A stretch of 64,000 nt of DNA, from contig NC_006370.1 in the NCBI RefSeq assembly GCF_000196255.1, forward strand, positions 1,022,187 through 1,086,186, in the 5' to 3' direction. Shown one piece after another: positions 38,452 to 48,761 of this stretch (its first letter is position 1; each line of letters starts with the position of its first letter). The DNA is from Photobacterium profundum SS9 (GTDB taxonomy: Bacteria > Pseudomonadota > Gammaproteobacteria > Enterobacterales > Vibrionaceae). The notes below the pieces were generated by a model. It made no database searches. It had not been told where the DNA came from and was given only the letters and a program-made list of their open reading frames with translations. The translations under genes were made by a program, and so were the position numbers.

Positions 38452-38726
38452 GAATAAATGAATAATCAGCCATAAAATTGATCTGGTTCAAACTCTGACT
38501 TCAGCGGGAAGCTATAGTAGTCCCTGTCATCTGATGATGAGTACGAATGTAGTTTCTGTGGAACAGTATTACATTCTGTGTTTATCGTCTGTTGAGCAAG
38601 ATGACAACTTCCTTTTGAAGGCTGACTTTACTTTCTCTTATCAGGTTTATCCTGATTTGCAATTGGCTTTATGTTAATTGACTTAATACTTAGATTAGAT
38701 GGTTTTTAACTGTCTATGCGATAGTG

Positions 38727-38754
38727 ACCATACCTTAGGGTATGGTTTTTTTTT
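38727..38754 (+). terminator. Orphan rho-independent terminator
   Basis: ACCATACC, loop TTAG, GGTATGGT, followed by eight or more Ts. The nearest gene to the left is on the minus strand, so the terminator has no coding transcript to stop; it probably ends a non-coding RNA. Confidence 0.85.
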
Positions 38755-39008
38755 GTCTAAAGAAAAGTATAGGATGTTAACTTGTACCAGCTTGATTTAG
38801 TTCCCCCCAAGCCATTCCTGCACAGTATATCGGCTTTCTTCGTATTGATTTATCTCTTTGTTATCTCTTTATCTTAACTAATATTGATATCTTATATGTT
38901 TTTAGAGGGGTGATTTGGATTTTATCTTATAAATGATCCATATTTAGTGTCTCTACTCCACAAAAATAAAACATTTGTTTGAAATTAATAACAATTTGGT
39001 TACAATTG

Positions 39009-39025
39009 TTGTGGTCTGACCTCTA
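39009..39025. promoter_or_regulatory. FadR-like operator upstream of fadI
   Basis: TTGTGGTCTGACCTCTA contains the full core TGGTCNGACC of the FadR operator, 75-90 bases upstream of the fadI ATG. FadR would repress fadIJ until acyl-CoA appears. Confidence 0.7.
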
Positions 39026-39099
39026 TATCGAACATGCTGTGTTCTGCATGCCAATACTGGCTGTTTTAAACTGGCAACTAACATTAATAAGGAGTAGCG

Positions 39100-40410
39100 A
39101 TGACACGTCTCCAAAACCTCACCACTCGTCAGGGTGAGCGCATCGCCGTTGTAAGTGGATTACGTACCCCGTTTGCTCGTCAGGCTACTGCCTTTAATGG
39201 CGTGCCTGCACTCGATATGGGGAAAATGGTTGTCAATGAGATGCTCCAAGAGCTCGATTTTGACCCTAAATTAATTGAACAAGTTGTCTTTGGCCAGGTG
39301 GTTCAAATGCCTGAAGCGCCGAATATTGCACGAGAAATAGTACTGGGTACGGGTATGCACATCGGTACTGATGCTTATAGTGTTACTCGCGCCTGTGCAA
39401 CTAGCTTTCAAGCGGCAGCGAATGTGGCAGAAAGTATCATTTCTGGCACGATTGATATTGGTATTGCTGGCGGGGCTGATTCATCTTCAGTATTGCCGAT
39501 TGGCGTATCAAAGAAGCTAGCCGCAACATTATTAGCGCTGAGTAAAGCGCGAACAATGAGCAAGCGTTTAAAACTGCTTAGTACATTAAGCGTTAAAGAT
39601 CTTATGCCTGTACCACCCGCTGTTGCTGAATATTCAACGGGTATTAGCATGGGGCAAACTGCTGAACAAATGGCAAAAAGCCACGGTATTACTCGCCAAG
39701 AACAAGATGCATTGGCGTACCGTTCACACACTTTAGCGGCTAAAGCGTGGAAAGATGGTTTAATTCGTGGCGAAGTTATGACCGCTTTCCCTGAACCGTA
39801 CGGGCAGTGGATTGATAAAGATAATAACATTCGTGAAGATTCAACCTTAGAATCTTACGCCAAGTTACGTCCGGCGTTTGATCGTAAATTTGGCACTGTG
39901 ACCGCGGCAAACAGTACGCCATTAACCGATGGCGCAGCGGCTATTTTGTTAATGCGTGAAGGTCGAGCAAAAGAGCTGGGTCTTAAACCATTAGGTTACA
40001 TTCGTTCTTATGCATTTTCAGCGATTGGTGTTGAGCAAGATATGCTGATGGGGCCATCTTATGCGACGCCAATGGCACTAGATCGTGCTGGTATCAGCTT
40101 GTCAGATCTTACATTGATTGATATGCATGAAGCATTTGCGGCCCAAACGCTAGCGAATGTAAAAATGTTCGGATCAAAGAAATTTGCCCAAGAAAATCTG
40201 GGTCGTAGCCAAGCGATTGGTGAAATTGATATGGATAAATTCAACGTGCTTGGCGGATCATTAGCATATGGCCACCCATTTGCTGCAACAGGTGCACGAA
40301 TGATTACGCAAACACTGCGAGAGCTTCAACGTCGTGGCGGTGGTTTTGCATTGAATACCGCTTGTGCTGCTGGTGGACTAGGTGCAGCAATGATTTTGGA
40401 GGCAGAATAA
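39100..40410 (+). CDS. fadI: 3-ketoacyl-CoA thiolase FadI
   Basis: Beta subunit of the second beta-oxidation complex; cleaves 3-ketoacyl-CoA. 436 residues. The acyl-accepting Cys is in [11 protein letters not shown] near residue 98, and the C-terminal catalytic motifs [10 protein letters not shown] and [12 protein letters not shown] are present. AAGGAG precedes the ATG. The 436-residue length and pairing with fadJ favour FadI over FadA. Confidence 0.96.
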   Translation: MTRLQNLTTRQGERIAVVSGLRTPFARQATAFNGVPALDMGKMVVNEMLQELDFDPKLIEQVVFGQVVQMPEAPNIAREIVLGTGMHIGTDAYSVTRACATSFQAAANVAESIISGTIDIGIAGGADSSSVLPIGVSKKLAATLLALSKARTMSKRLKLLSTLSVKDLMPVPPAVAEYSTGISMGQTAEQMAKSHGITRQEQDALAYRSHTLAAKAWKDGLIRGEVMTAFPEPYGQWIDKDNNIREDSTLESYAKLRPAFDRKFGTVTAANSTPLTDGAAAILLMREGRAKELGLKPLGYIRSYAFSAIGVEQDMLMGPSYATPMALDRAGISLSDLTLIDMHEAFAAQTLANVKMFGSKKFAQENLGRSQAIGEIDMDKFNVLGGSLAYGHPFAATGARMITQTLRELQRRGGGFALNTACAAGGLGAAMILEAE

Positions 40411-42557
40411 TGACACAGCATGAATCTGCAAATTCACAACCTTCCGCTTTCTCGTTAACGTTTGGCGATAACGGCGTTGCTTGGTTGAAAATTGATGTGC
40501 CCAACGAAAGAATGAACACGTTACAATCAGCATTTGTTGATCAAGTAACAGATGTTCTTGCACAGTTGAAAGATAAGAAAGACATTAAAGGCATGGTGGT
40601 GTATTCCGGCAAGCCTGACAACTTTATCGCTGGTGCTGATATTCGCATGTTGGCTGCATGCCAAACGGCAGACGAAGCACAGCAATTAGCCGCAAAAGGG
40701 CAAGAGCTGTTTGGTCAATTAGAAGCATTACCGTTTCATGTAGTCGCTGCCATTCATGGCCCATGTTTAGGCGGTGGCTTAGAGCTTGCTTTAGCCTGTC
40801 ATAGCCGAGTATGTAGTGATGATGATAAAACACGCTTAGGTCTGCCAGAAGTACAATTAGGTTTGCTGCCTGGCTCTGGTGGCACGCAGCGTTTACCGCG
40901 CTTAATTGGCGTGGCTAATGCGTTAGATATGATTCTAACGGGCAAGCAGCTACGTGCAAAGAAAGCGAAAAACCTGGGTCTTGTCGAAGAAGCGGTGCCA
41001 TTAAGTATCTTGCTTGATATCGCTGAAAAACAAGCTCTGAAAGGTAAGCCAAAACGCAAGGGCTCGTTCCAAGAGTGGGCAATGGGAGGCAATGCACTGG
41101 GTCGTTCTGTTGTTTTTGATCAAGCAGCGAAAAAAACACATGAAAAAACCCGCGGTAATTATCCCGCCGCAGACGCCATATTAGACGTAATCAAATATGG
41201 TCTGCAACATGGTATGAAGAAAGGCTTAGATCAAGAAGCCAAGCGTTTTGGTGAGCTGGTGATGACGTCTGAATCGGCCGCATTACGCAGCATCTTTTTC
41301 GCGACAACAGCCATGAAAAAAGAATCAGGTTCTGATGCACTGCCAGCAACAATCAAGAAGGTTGGTGTGCTGGGTGGTGGCTTGATGGGCGGTGGTATCA
41401 GCCATGTAACGGCAACGAAAGCCGGCTATCCTGTTCGAATTAAAGATATATCAAACGATGGTATTAAAAATGCCCTTGTTTATAACTTCAAGTTACTCGA
41501 CAAACAGCGTAAACGCCGAATCATCAGTAAGGCTGAACTACAAAATAAAATGTTCAGTATTACGGGTGGTACAACATTTACTGGGTTTACGAATGTCGAT
41601 GTGGTGATAGAAGCCGTTTTTGAAGATATTAATCTAAAGCACCAAATGGTAAAAGACATTGAGCAGCAAACATCGGATTATACGATTTTTGCGAGTAACA
41701 CATCGTCATTGCCTATCCATCAAATCGCAGCTGCAGCAGAGCGTCCTGAAAATGTGGTTGGTTTACACTATTTCAGCCCGGTAGAAAAAATGCCCTTGGT
41801 TGAAGTTATTCCACATCAAGGCACTGAAAATGGCAGTGCGACCTCTGAGCAGACCATCGCTACAGTCGTCGCTTTAGCGAAGAAGCAGGGTAAAACGCCG
41901 ATAGTTGTCGCTGATAAAGCGGGTTTTTATGTGAACCGTATTCTAGCGCCATACATGAATGAAGCCGCTGCCGTGCTATTAAGTGGTGAGCCAATCGAAC
42001 ATATCGATCGTTCATTATTGGATTTCGGTTTCCCAGTAGGGCCAATAACCTTGCTCGATGAAGTCGGTGTCGATATTGGTGCGAAGATCAGCCCGATATT
42101 ATTGGCTGAATTAGGCGAACGATTTAAAGCGCCGGATGTATTCGATCTATTACTGAGTGATGATCGTAAGGGGCGCAAGAGCGGTAAAGGGTTCTATCTG
42201 TATAATACAAAGAAGAAAGAAGTTGATAAGAGTGTTTATAAACTGCTTTCTTTAGAACCAGAGCAAAAAGCTGCGGGGCAAGATATTGCGCTTCGCTGTA
42301 CGCTAATGATGTTGAATGAAGCGGCACGATGCCTTGATGAAGGTGTTATTAAATCAGCACGAGATGGTGATATTGGCGCAATCTTCGGCATCGGTTTCCC
42401 ACCATTCCTTGGCGGTCCATTCCGTTATATGGATACGTTAGGGGCTAAAAGGGTGGTAGAAATGCTGAAGGATCATACTGACAAATACGGTGGACGTTTT
42501 ACGCCGTGTGACAAGTTGGTTGCGATGGCAAATGAAGAGCAATCTTTCTATTCATAG
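40410..42557 (+). CDS. fadJ: Multifunctional fatty acid oxidation protein FadJ
   Basis: 715 residues: an N-terminal enoyl-CoA hydratase domain (oxyanion loop [14 protein letters not shown]; catalytic Glu in [21 protein letters not shown]) and a C-terminal 3-hydroxyacyl-CoA dehydrogenase domain (nucleotide loop [24 protein letters not shown]). ATG 40410 overlaps the fadI TAA by one base, with GGAGG upstream in fadI; a frame 48 bases longer was rejected for this reason. Confidence 0.97.
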   Translation: MTQHESANSQPSAFSLTFGDNGVAWLKIDVPNERMNTLQSAFVDQVTDVLAQLKDKKDIKGMVVYSGKPDNFIAGADIRMLAACQTADEAQQLAAKGQELFGQLEALPFHVVAAIHGPCLGGGLELALACHSRVCSDDDKTRLGLPEVQLGLLPGSGGTQRLPRLIGVANALDMILTGKQLRAKKAKNLGLVEEAVPLSILLDIAEKQALKGKPKRKGSFQEWAMGGNALGRSVVFDQAAKKTHEKTRGNYPAADAILDVIKYGLQHGMKKGLDQEAKRFGELVMTSESAALRSIFFATTAMKKESGSDALPATIKKVGVLGGGLMGGGISHVTATKAGYPVRIKDISNDGIKNALVYNFKLLDKQRKRRIISKAELQNKMFSITGGTTFTGFTNVDVVIEAVFEDINLKHQMVKDIEQQTSDYTIFASNTSSLPIHQIAAAAERPENVVGLHYFSPVEKMPLVEVIPHQGTENGSATSEQTIATVVALAKKQGKTPIVVADKAGFYVNRILAPYMNEAAAVLLSGEPIEHIDRSLLDFGFPVGPITLLDEVGVDIGAKISPILLAELGERFKAPDVFDLLLSDDRKGRKSGKGFYLYNTKKKEVDKSVYKLLSLEPEQKAAGQDIALRCTLMMLNEAARCLDEGVIKSARDGDIGAIFGIGFPPFLGGPFRYMDTLGAKRVVEMLKDHTDKYGGRFTPCDKLVAMANEEQSFYS

Positions 42558-42594
42558 CATCTGTGTTATCTAAAGGTATGTCATTTCGTTATTC

Positions 42595-42634
42595 AAAAGG
42601 TCTGCCCTGTTTCTTATAGCGGCAGACCTTTTTT
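42595..42634. terminator. Terminator after fadJ
   Basis: GGTCTGCC / GGCAGACC with a 14-base loop and a T6 run; a shorter A run on the left could also help leftward transcripts. Confidence 0.92.
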
Positions 42635-42696
42635 ATGAGCGCTTATTTTTCGAATTAATACTCGATAATAAAGAAGGCTGTAAATGTAGGCTAACT

Positions 42697-45462
42697 TTAA
42701 CGCGCGTTCTGTTGGAATTCAGTTATTGATTCAATTGGTTGACCTATATCTAAAGATTCAAGGTTTTGATGTGCTTGGCCTTGGTAATGCATCACTAAAC
42801 GGTTTGCGGTCCGTGGTTTTACAATCTCGACGATAAATCGGACCATATCGGCACGATTTAGGTTCTTGAGTGCTTCAATCACTTTTTTACGCTGGCTAAA
42901 TGTTTCGTCTTTATTACCAATACTGACCCAAAAACGCTGAGCACGGCTGCGAAGGTTAGTATCAGGTTCTGAAATTTGTGCGATTAATCCTTGTTTACTC
43001 GCTTGCCATTGTTCTTCATTGAGCTCTAATAATACCAGCGAGAAGGCATTGGTAAAATCGTCGATAGCTTCAGATAACAGCAATGGCCCAGCAACCGGGG
43101 ACTGGATATATAAAATTAATCCGGGGTGGCGATTTAGGGGTAAATTGGCTGTACCGACCATATAACCTAATTGCTGCTTCGTTCTTAATTCATGAAAAAA
43201 GGTGGTCGACATTAAATGATTGGCTAACGTGTATACCGCTATTTTTCGTGGGGAAATTTCGCGCGATTGGTAATACATTAAAATAGCAGAATCGGCATGC
43301 TTGCCATTGATTTCGTAATTTAACGTACCTGACTTATTAAGCTGAACCAGTGGGCGCTGAGACTCGCCATAAAGCTGATCGGTAACACGGAATGCATCTT
43401 TGAGTATTTCAGCTAATTGTAGCGTGTCTTCTTTTAACCAATTTCCGTAAACAAAGGTATCAATGTGCAGCTCTGCAAACATTGATTCAACAAAAACTGG
43501 AAGCTCATCAACATCGATAGACTCAAGCGCTTCAATCAATACCGGGTAAGGCGGGTTGTTGGGTTGAAGTAAGCCTGTAAGCTCATTAAAAAGCTGCGAG
43601 ATAGGCTTATCTTCTGCCGCATTACGCCAGTTACGTAACATTTGTGCCTTGATATTATTAAAACGCTTTTCATCGAATGTACGGCTGGCAAAACATTCCA
43701 ATATTAACTTCATTAATAAGGGTTGTTTTTCACTGAAACCAGACAGTTGCAGTGTTACACCACCTTGATGTGCGTATAAATTATATGACATACCAGCAAT
43801 TTCAGCGGGGTAGGCTTTTTCGTTTATCGCCTCGAGTAGCATCTCTACACATAAGCGTGTTTTGACAATGTTACGAGGAGAGTTAACTGCGTGAGGGCTA
43901 TCGATAGCAACGTAAATAACCCCTTTCGGTACACGAAAATCATGCTCTTGCTTATACCAAAGACGGAAACCGGGTAAGTCTTGAATTAATTGTGGCGGTA
44001 ATTCTGATTCAGGTGCAAGTTCATGAGGGGTAAGGCGCTCACAAAGGTACGGGTTTTTCTCTGACAAAAGATGCTCAGGATCGTGAGTAATATTTGTCCA
44101 GTCAGCTAATTGTTTGTCTGTGAACGGTGTTACGGAATAGGGCGTGGCATACCATTGTGCCGTTTGATCGTAATGTTGACCTTGGGCTGCTAACACTAAT
44201 CGCATGTTTTCTGGGCGTAAGTAGGCAAGTAGATCGCGAATTAATGGTTCATTATAGCCAGCCATCATGTAATCACCGTAGATGACATCATCCGGTGCAT
44301 AATGCAGTAAGTTCATGACTAAATAGCTTACCGTATCAAGTGGGCGACTTTTTTCTTGATAACGGAATGCCAATTCTAAAACTGATTTTTTTTCTTCATA
44401 ACGCCACTCTTCCATGCCTTGTTGTTGTATTAATGCAATGTATTGGAAGACAGACTTAACAATATCATCGGTATGCTCAAGACCTTTGAGTGTTAAGTTT
44501 AAGCTGATGGTAAATTCGCGAAAATTACTGCCATTGACACCACCACCGGCAGATAAAGTATTAATCAATTCTCGACTTTTTAAGACGGACATCAAGCTGC
44601 CAGTGCCTTCATTACCCAACATATGGGCGATGTATGACAATGGTTTTTGCTGATAGTAGGCATCGACTGATGGCATGGTAAAAGATAGTGTTAGTTTACG
44701 AATATCTTTTATCGGCTCAATCTGAATAAATTGTTTTGCTTCTTTTTCGGTTACAAGTGGTACAGGTATATCAGGCTTGGCTAATCCCGTGTTATTGATA
44801 TGGCTGAAAAAGTCGTGAGCATATGCTTCTAACTTATCTAGCGACTGGGAGCCTAACAGCACTAAACCCATTCGGTTTGCTGAATAATGCGTTTGATAAA
44901 AATGTAATAGATCATCTCGGATCGACGTATTATTTCGATCATCCAGCGTGGTTAAGTCACCCACAGAAAACTTAGTGAAAGGGTGGCTGGGGTTAATGGT
45001 TTCTTTATGTACTTGATAAAGGCGTCGTACGTCATCGTTTAGTTTTAATTTATATTCAGAATCAACGGCTTGACGTTCTTTGTCGACGGCTTCTTCATTA
45101 AATAATGGCGCGGTGAAAAATTGACCAAAGCGATCTAATCCTTCTTCAAAAGCATGGGGACTAACTTCAAAGAAAAATGTCGTATTTTCTGTGCCAGTCC
45201 AAGCATTATTGCTTCCGCCACTCCGGTTTATGAATGTTTGAAATTCACCGATACGGGGGTACTTTTCGGTCCCTAAAAACAGCATGTGCTCAAGAAAATG
45301 TGCCATCCCTTGTCTATCATCAGGATCATCAAAGTGACCTATCTGAACAGATAACGCTGCTGCTGAGCGTGGTGCATCTGCATCGTGCACTAAAAGTACC
45401 TTGAGCTCATTAGCTAAGGTCAAATAGCGGTACTGCTTATGGTCGTTGGGGCTAATGTGCAC
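42697..45462 (-). CDS. M16 family zinc peptidase (insulysin/pitrilysin type)
   Basis: About 921 residues from a GTG at 45462 (HISPNDHKQYRYLTL follows), preceded by AAAAAGG; the reading can start 20 codons earlier but those codons look unlike the family. The inverted zinc motif HFLEH is near residue 52 with the downstream Glu in the EEAVDKERQAVDSEYKLK segment. The four-domain, ~920-residue form is that of insulin-degrading enzymes and bacterial PtrA; a signal peptide is not evident, suggesting a cytoplasmic peptidase, unlike E. coli PtrA. Confidence 0.9.
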   Translation of the reverse strand: MHISPNDHKQYRYLTLANELKVLLVHDADAPRSAAALSVQIGHFDDPDDRQGMAHFLEHMLFLGTEKYPRIGEFQTFINRSGGSNNAWTGTENTTFFFEVSPHAFEEGLDRFGQFFTAPLFNEEAVDKERQAVDSEYKLKLNDDVRRLYQVHKETINPSHPFTKFSVGDLTTLDDRNNTSIRDDLLHFYQTHYSANRMGLVLLGSQSLDKLEAYAHDFFSHINNTGLAKPDIPVPLVTEKEAKQFIQIEPIKDIRKLTLSFTMPSVDAYYQQKPLSYIAHMLGNEGTGSLMSVLKSRELINTLSAGGGVNGSNFREFTISLNLTLKGLEHTDDIVKSVFQYIALIQQQGMEEWRYEEKKSVLELAFRYQEKSRPLDTVSYLVMNLLHYAPDDVIYGDYMMAGYNEPLIRDLLAYLRPENMRLVLAAQGQHYDQTAQWYATPYSVTPFTDKQLADWTNITHDPEHLLSEKNPYLCERLTPHELAPESELPPQLIQDLPGFRLWYKQEHDFRVPKGVIYVAIDSPHAVNSPRNIVKTRLCVEMLLEAINEKAYPAEIAGMSYNLYAHQGGVTLQLSGFSEKQPLLMKLILECFASRTFDEKRFNNIKAQMLRNWRNAAEDKPISQLFNELTGLLQPNNPPYPVLIEALESIDVDELPVFVESMFAELHIDTFVYGNWLKEDTLQLAEILKDAFRVTDQLYGESQRPLVQLNKSGTLNYEINGKHADSAILMYYQSREISPRKIAVYTLANHLMSTTFFHELRTKQQLGYMVGTANLPLNRHPGLILYIQSPVAGPLLLSEAIDDFTNAFSLVLLELNEEQWQASKQGLIAQISEPDTNLRSRAQRFWVSIGNKDETFSQRKKVIEALKNLNRADMVRFIVEIVKPRTANRLVMHYQGQAHQNLESLDIGQPIESITEFQQNAR

Positions 45463-45967
45463 AGGAAGAACCTTTTTCAAAGGGAATGAAGTAATTATGA
45501 CCCTCATACAGCAAGCTGGCAAATTGGAAATACGTCTAATTATCTTATTTATCTATATGTTAAATCAGCTGAATCGATAAAAAGTGATGAAATAAAAGGC
45601 ATGCTTGTTAGAGCCGTGATCAATCTGTCCAATTATTAAGTATAAAGAGAAGAAAGAAAGTAAATGGACATACCATTCTGGATAAGTAAATGGTCAGATA
45701 ATTGCGTAGGAAAAATTGATAATAACAAGGCAGGAATTGCAGTAACTAGTGGTTCTAATTACCAAGTTTCTAACGCAGTTATAAGTAACTTTAACCAGCA
45801 AGGATGATCAGATACTTGTCTAGACTGGTATTACTATGGTGGCAGTAGTCAATATAGGGAGTGATCCCACTGTCACGGAATGACAATAGAATTGCTCGTA
45901 TGGCTATGCTGAGTTAGTTGAAATTGCTAGCATAGCGTCAGATATTCATAATTGGATAAGAAGATAC
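45463..45967. other. Intergenic region before sixA
   Basis: 505 bases with the divergent promoters of the M16 peptidase and sixA, a 47-codon frame that looks like a gene remnant (45664-45807), and an inverted repeat GCTATGCT (45903-45910) / AGCATAGC (45929-45936) just upstream of sixA. Confidence 0.5.
45664..45807 (+). pseudogene. Short frame, possible remnant of a larger gene
   Basis: A 47-codon frame beginning DIPFWISKWSDNCVGK and preceded by a purine-rich AGAAAGAAAG. Reading through its TGA gives a further Trp/Tyr/Gly-rich stretch (LDWYYYGGSSQYRE) before a second stop, more protein-like than chance. I do not recognise the family. It could be a decayed gene or simply noise. Confidence 0.3.
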
Positions 45968-46438
45968 ATGCGAATTTTTATCATGCGGCACGGTGAAGCT
46001 CAAAACTTTGCCCCGAGTGACGCTGAACGCCCTCTAACGACACGAGGCGAGCAGCAATCTAAGCAGGTAGCGAGCCAGTTAGCAACGCATTTAGAAGGCA
46101 ACCTCGATCTGGTTTGGGTTAGCCCCTACCTGCGCGCGCAGCAAACGTGGCAAGTGATGACCGCCGAGTTACCCGAAGCGAAGAAAGTGGTAACGGCTGA
46201 TAACATTACGCCTTATGGTGATTCAGAAGATGTTGCTGCTTATCTTAAAGCGTTGATTGCAATTGAACGACCTGAAACCGTGATGTTGATATCTCATCTT
46301 CCTCTTGTCGGATACCTAACGGCAGATATCGTTGCGGGTATACAACCTCCCATGTTTAGAACGTCAGCGATTGCCGCTATTGACTACGATCCTGATACCG
46401 AGGTGGCTGAATTTTTATGGCAAGATGTGCCCTCATAA
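45968..46438 (+). CDS. sixA: Phosphohistidine phosphatase SixA
   Basis: 156 residues of the histidine phosphatase superfamily, starting MRIFIMRHGEAQ with the catalytic RHG motif at residues 7-9 and the second His in ISHLPLVGYL. SixA removes phosphate from HPt domains and, in E. coli, from the nitrogen PTS protein NPr. Followed by its own terminator. Confidence 0.94.
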   Translation: MRIFIMRHGEAQNFAPSDAERPLTTRGEQQSKQVASQLATHLEGNLDLVWVSPYLRAQQTWQVMTAELPEAKKVVTADNITPYGDSEDVAAYLKALIAIERPETVMLISHLPLVGYLTADIVAGIQPPMFRTSAIAAIDYDPDTEVAEFLWQDVPS

Positions 46439-46466
46439 ATCTCTATGAGAATATCACAATGTAAGG

Positions 46467-46498
46467 CGCTGATTTTAATGTTAAATTAGCGTTTTTTT
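46467..46498 (+). terminator. Terminator after sixA
   Basis: CGCTGATTTTA and TTAAATTAGCG pair with one G-T around a short loop, followed by seven Ts, about 30 bases after the sixA stop. Confidence 0.82.
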
Positions 46499-46665
46499 GT
46501 TTTTTAAATTCATAAGCCATCACGATTATATAGCTTCATTTAGCAATATTACTAAGTGGAACAGTTTTTGCTTATGATTAATCATAAGTGCATTGTTTTG
46601 CCGCTTTTTTGAGCCCATTCAATGAACACTACTCTTATACCCAATTTGAAATAGAAGAAACGGTA

Positions 46666-47031
46666 ATGTTGAAAACAAAAATATTAGCAGTGGTTAGTGC
46701 TGCACTACTTGTCGGTTGTGTTCAGGGGGGGCCTCAAAAACCAACGATTAATGCGAATGGTGCCATTAGATGGGCGAATGGCATTAGTGAAGAAATGCGC
46801 ATTTCTACGTCGGGTAGTACGCTGACTTTTGCGTCACCGGGTGGGTTAATGGTTGCGGGTTCAATTACTATATTTTCACGTATCGATAGTGCACGTAATG
46901 GCTCTTGTGAGCATTATTACAGTGAATCATCAGTGAAAACACGGATGCAGATTTGTGAGAGTGGTGAAGTAACGCTGATTCAAGAAGGTCAGGTTATTAA
47001 TGTAGGCTCATTAGCGAGATATACGTATTAG
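46666..47031 (+). CDS. Small lipoprotein of unknown function
   Basis: 121 residues from ATG 46666, which follows AGAAGAAA and begins a clean lipoprotein signal (MLKTKILAVVSAALLVGC, lipid-bearing Cys at residue 18). A longer frame from 46588 would bury the signal. The mature part is small, Ser/Gly-rich, with two Cys (GSCEHYYS, QICESG) that could pair. I do not recognise a domain. Monocistronic between sixA and smrB. Confidence 0.72.
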   Translation: MLKTKILAVVSAALLVGCVQGGPQKPTINANGAIRWANGISEEMRISTSGSTLTFASPGGLMVAGSITIFSRIDSARNGSCEHYYSESSVKTRMQICESGEVTLIQEGQVINVGSLARYTY

Positions 47032-47050
47032 CAATCGTTATTTTTTTGGT

Positions 47051-47128
47051 GCGATAACGCCCAGACAACAACATTCGAATCGATAGCTGTTCATTACCTA
47101 AATCGACGTATTGTCTGGGGTTAATCGC
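47051..47128. repeat. Long inverted repeat between convergent genes
   Basis: GCGATAACGCCCAGACAA (47051-47068) and TTGTCTGGGGTTAATCGC (47111-47128) are inverted copies with three mismatches across 18 bases, 42 bases apart. No T runs, so not an ordinary terminator. It occupies the gap between the lipoprotein gene and the convergent smrB. Confidence 0.65.
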
Positions 47129-47151
47129 GTATTGAATGTATATAACCGACA

Positions 47152-47682
47152 CTAGCGTTCAGGTATATCAATTAATACTAACAATGCACCGTTGCCACCA
47201 AACTCTAAAGGCGCTTGGTGAAATGCCATTACATCTGGGTGTTGTGCCAACCACAAGGGTGCTTTCTTTTTAAGTATATGCTTACCAATGCCGTGCATTA
47301 CACAGGCGCAAGATACACTCTCTTTAATGCAAGCAGCTAGCATCGCGGCTAACTCGCGTTTTGCTTCTTGTTGTGTCATACCGTGCATATCTAAATACAT
47401 ATCTGGTACATAGATACCACGTCGTAACTTTTTCACTTCATATTTAGACACACCAGTACGCGCATATTGGGTAGGGCCATGCTCATTTAGGTGCGGTTCA
47501 AACTCATCAGAGAAATAAAACTCGTGGTTTTGGGTTTCTTTACTCGAGACCTTGGCTTTATCAACCTTTGAGTTCTGTTGACGTCGCGTGATTATGGTAT
47601 CATGCGTGAACTTTTTTACGCCTTTTACCGCATCTTGGAAGAGTGACAATTCATCTTCTAAGTTAGGATTTTTTTTGCTCAT
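47152..47682 (-). CDS. smrB: Ribosome-rescue endonuclease SmrB
   Basis: 176 residues. The C-terminal Smr domain has the DMHGMTQQEA motif and the conserved MHGIGKHILKKKAPLWLAQHPDV segment. In E. coli SmrB cleaves mRNA between collided ribosomes. Divergent from prmB, the arrangement seen around smrB-prmB in other gamma-proteobacteria. Confidence 0.95.
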   Translation of the reverse strand: MSKKNPNLEDELSLFQDAVKGVKKFTHDTIITRRQQNSKVDKAKVSSKETQNHEFYFSDEFEPHLNEHGPTQYARTGVSKYEVKKLRRGIYVPDMYLDMHGMTQQEAKRELAAMLAACIKESVSCACVMHGIGKHILKKKAPLWLAQHPDVMAFHQAPLEFGGNGALLVLIDIPER

Positions 47683-47735
47683 AATGAAATTCCAACATCT
47701 GTATGGCGGTATTGTAGCGTTTTTCGGAGGCTATT

Positions 47736-48668
47736 TTGGATAAGATTTTTGTCGACGAAGCTGTCAATGAACTTCACACTTTGCAAGACATGCTACGTTG
47801 GACTGTCAGCCGTTTCAATGCTGCTGGTCTTTTTTATGGTCATGGTACAGATAATGCGTGGGATGAAGCTGTTCAGCTTGTACTTCCAACACTGTATTTA
47901 CCACTTGATATTCCGTCAGAAGTGCGTTTTTCACGCCTGACGAGCAGTGAGCGCTTACGTGTCGTTGAACGTGTTATTCGTCGTATTAATGACCGTACAC
48001 CAGTGTCATACATGACAAACAAAGCGTACTTCTGTGGTTTAGAATTTTTCGTCGATGAACGTGTACTTGTACCACGTTCGCCGATTGCTGAATTGATTGA
48101 AACGCGATTTGAACCGTTTTTACAACAAGCACCAACACGAATCATGGATTTGTGTACAGGTAGTGGTTGTATTGGTATTGCTTGTGCACACGCATTCCCT
48201 GAGGCAGAAGTGGATCTGGTTGATATTTCAATCGATGCGCTGGCAGTGGCCGAGCAAAATATTCAGGATCATGGTTTAGAGCAGCAAGTTATTCCGCTAC
48301 GTTCTGATCTATTGCGTGATGTACCTAAAGATAAATACGATCTGATTGTTACTAATCCTCCTTATGTTGATCAGGAAGATATGGACAATCTACCCGAAGA
48401 ATTCCGCCATGAGCCAGAGCTTGGTTTAGCGGCAGGTACGGATGGTTTGAAACTGGTTCGTCGTATTCTTGCCAATGCACCAGATTACCTGAAAGACGAT
48501 GGTATTCTGATCTGCGAAGTGGGTAACTCTATGGTTCACATGGAGCAGCAATATCCAAACATTCCATTTACTTGGATTGAGTTTGCTAATGGTGGCCATG
48601 GTGTATTCATGATGACACGCCAACAGTTACTAGACTGTAAAGATGAGTTCTCTCTGTACCGCGATTAA
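47736..48668 (+). CDS. prmB: Ribosomal protein L3 glutamine methyltransferase PrmB
   Basis: 310 residues. SAM-binding motif [15 protein letters not shown] and the catalytic NPPY (ivTNPPYVD) for Gln N5-methylation. The TTG start at 47736 has GGAGG five bases upstream and gives the usual [19 protein letters not shown]. Target specificity for L3 (rather than release factors, PrmC) is inferred from length and the N-terminal domain. Confidence 0.94.
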   Translation: MDKIFVDEAVNELHTLQDMLRWTVSRFNAAGLFYGHGTDNAWDEAVQLVLPTLYLPLDIPSEVRFSRLTSSERLRVVERVIRRINDRTPVSYMTNKAYFCGLEFFVDERVLVPRSPIAELIETRFEPFLQQAPTRIMDLCTGSGCIGIACAHAFPEAEVDLVDISIDALAVAEQNIQDHGLEQQVIPLRSDLLRDVPKDKYDLIVTNPPYVDQEDMDNLPEEFRHEPELGLAAGTDGLKLVRRILANAPDYLKDDGILICEVGNSMVHMEQQYPNIPFTWIEFANGGHGVFMMTRQQLLDCKDEFSLYRD

Positions 48669-48705
48669 TCGTGCAGAGTGAATGCTTCTCAATGGTAGTC
48701 GAATT

Positions 48706-48736
48706 AAAAAACCGGAGTCTATGCTCCGGTTTTTTG
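48706..48736. terminator. Terminator between prmB and queC
   Basis: AAAACCGGAG / CTCCGGTTTT stem, six-base loop, with T runs on both strands; serves the convergent prmB and queC. Confidence 0.94.
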
Positions 48737-48761
48737 TATCTATTTGTGAATTACAACGACA

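Larger units (their letters stand above)
38452..39099. other. Long intergenic region between the sigma factor and fadI
   Basis: 648 bases with no supported coding frame. It contains an orphan rightward terminator (38727-38754) that no annotated gene explains and a FadR-like operator (39009-39025). The first ~275 bases are a candidate for a small RNA gene. Confidence 0.55.
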
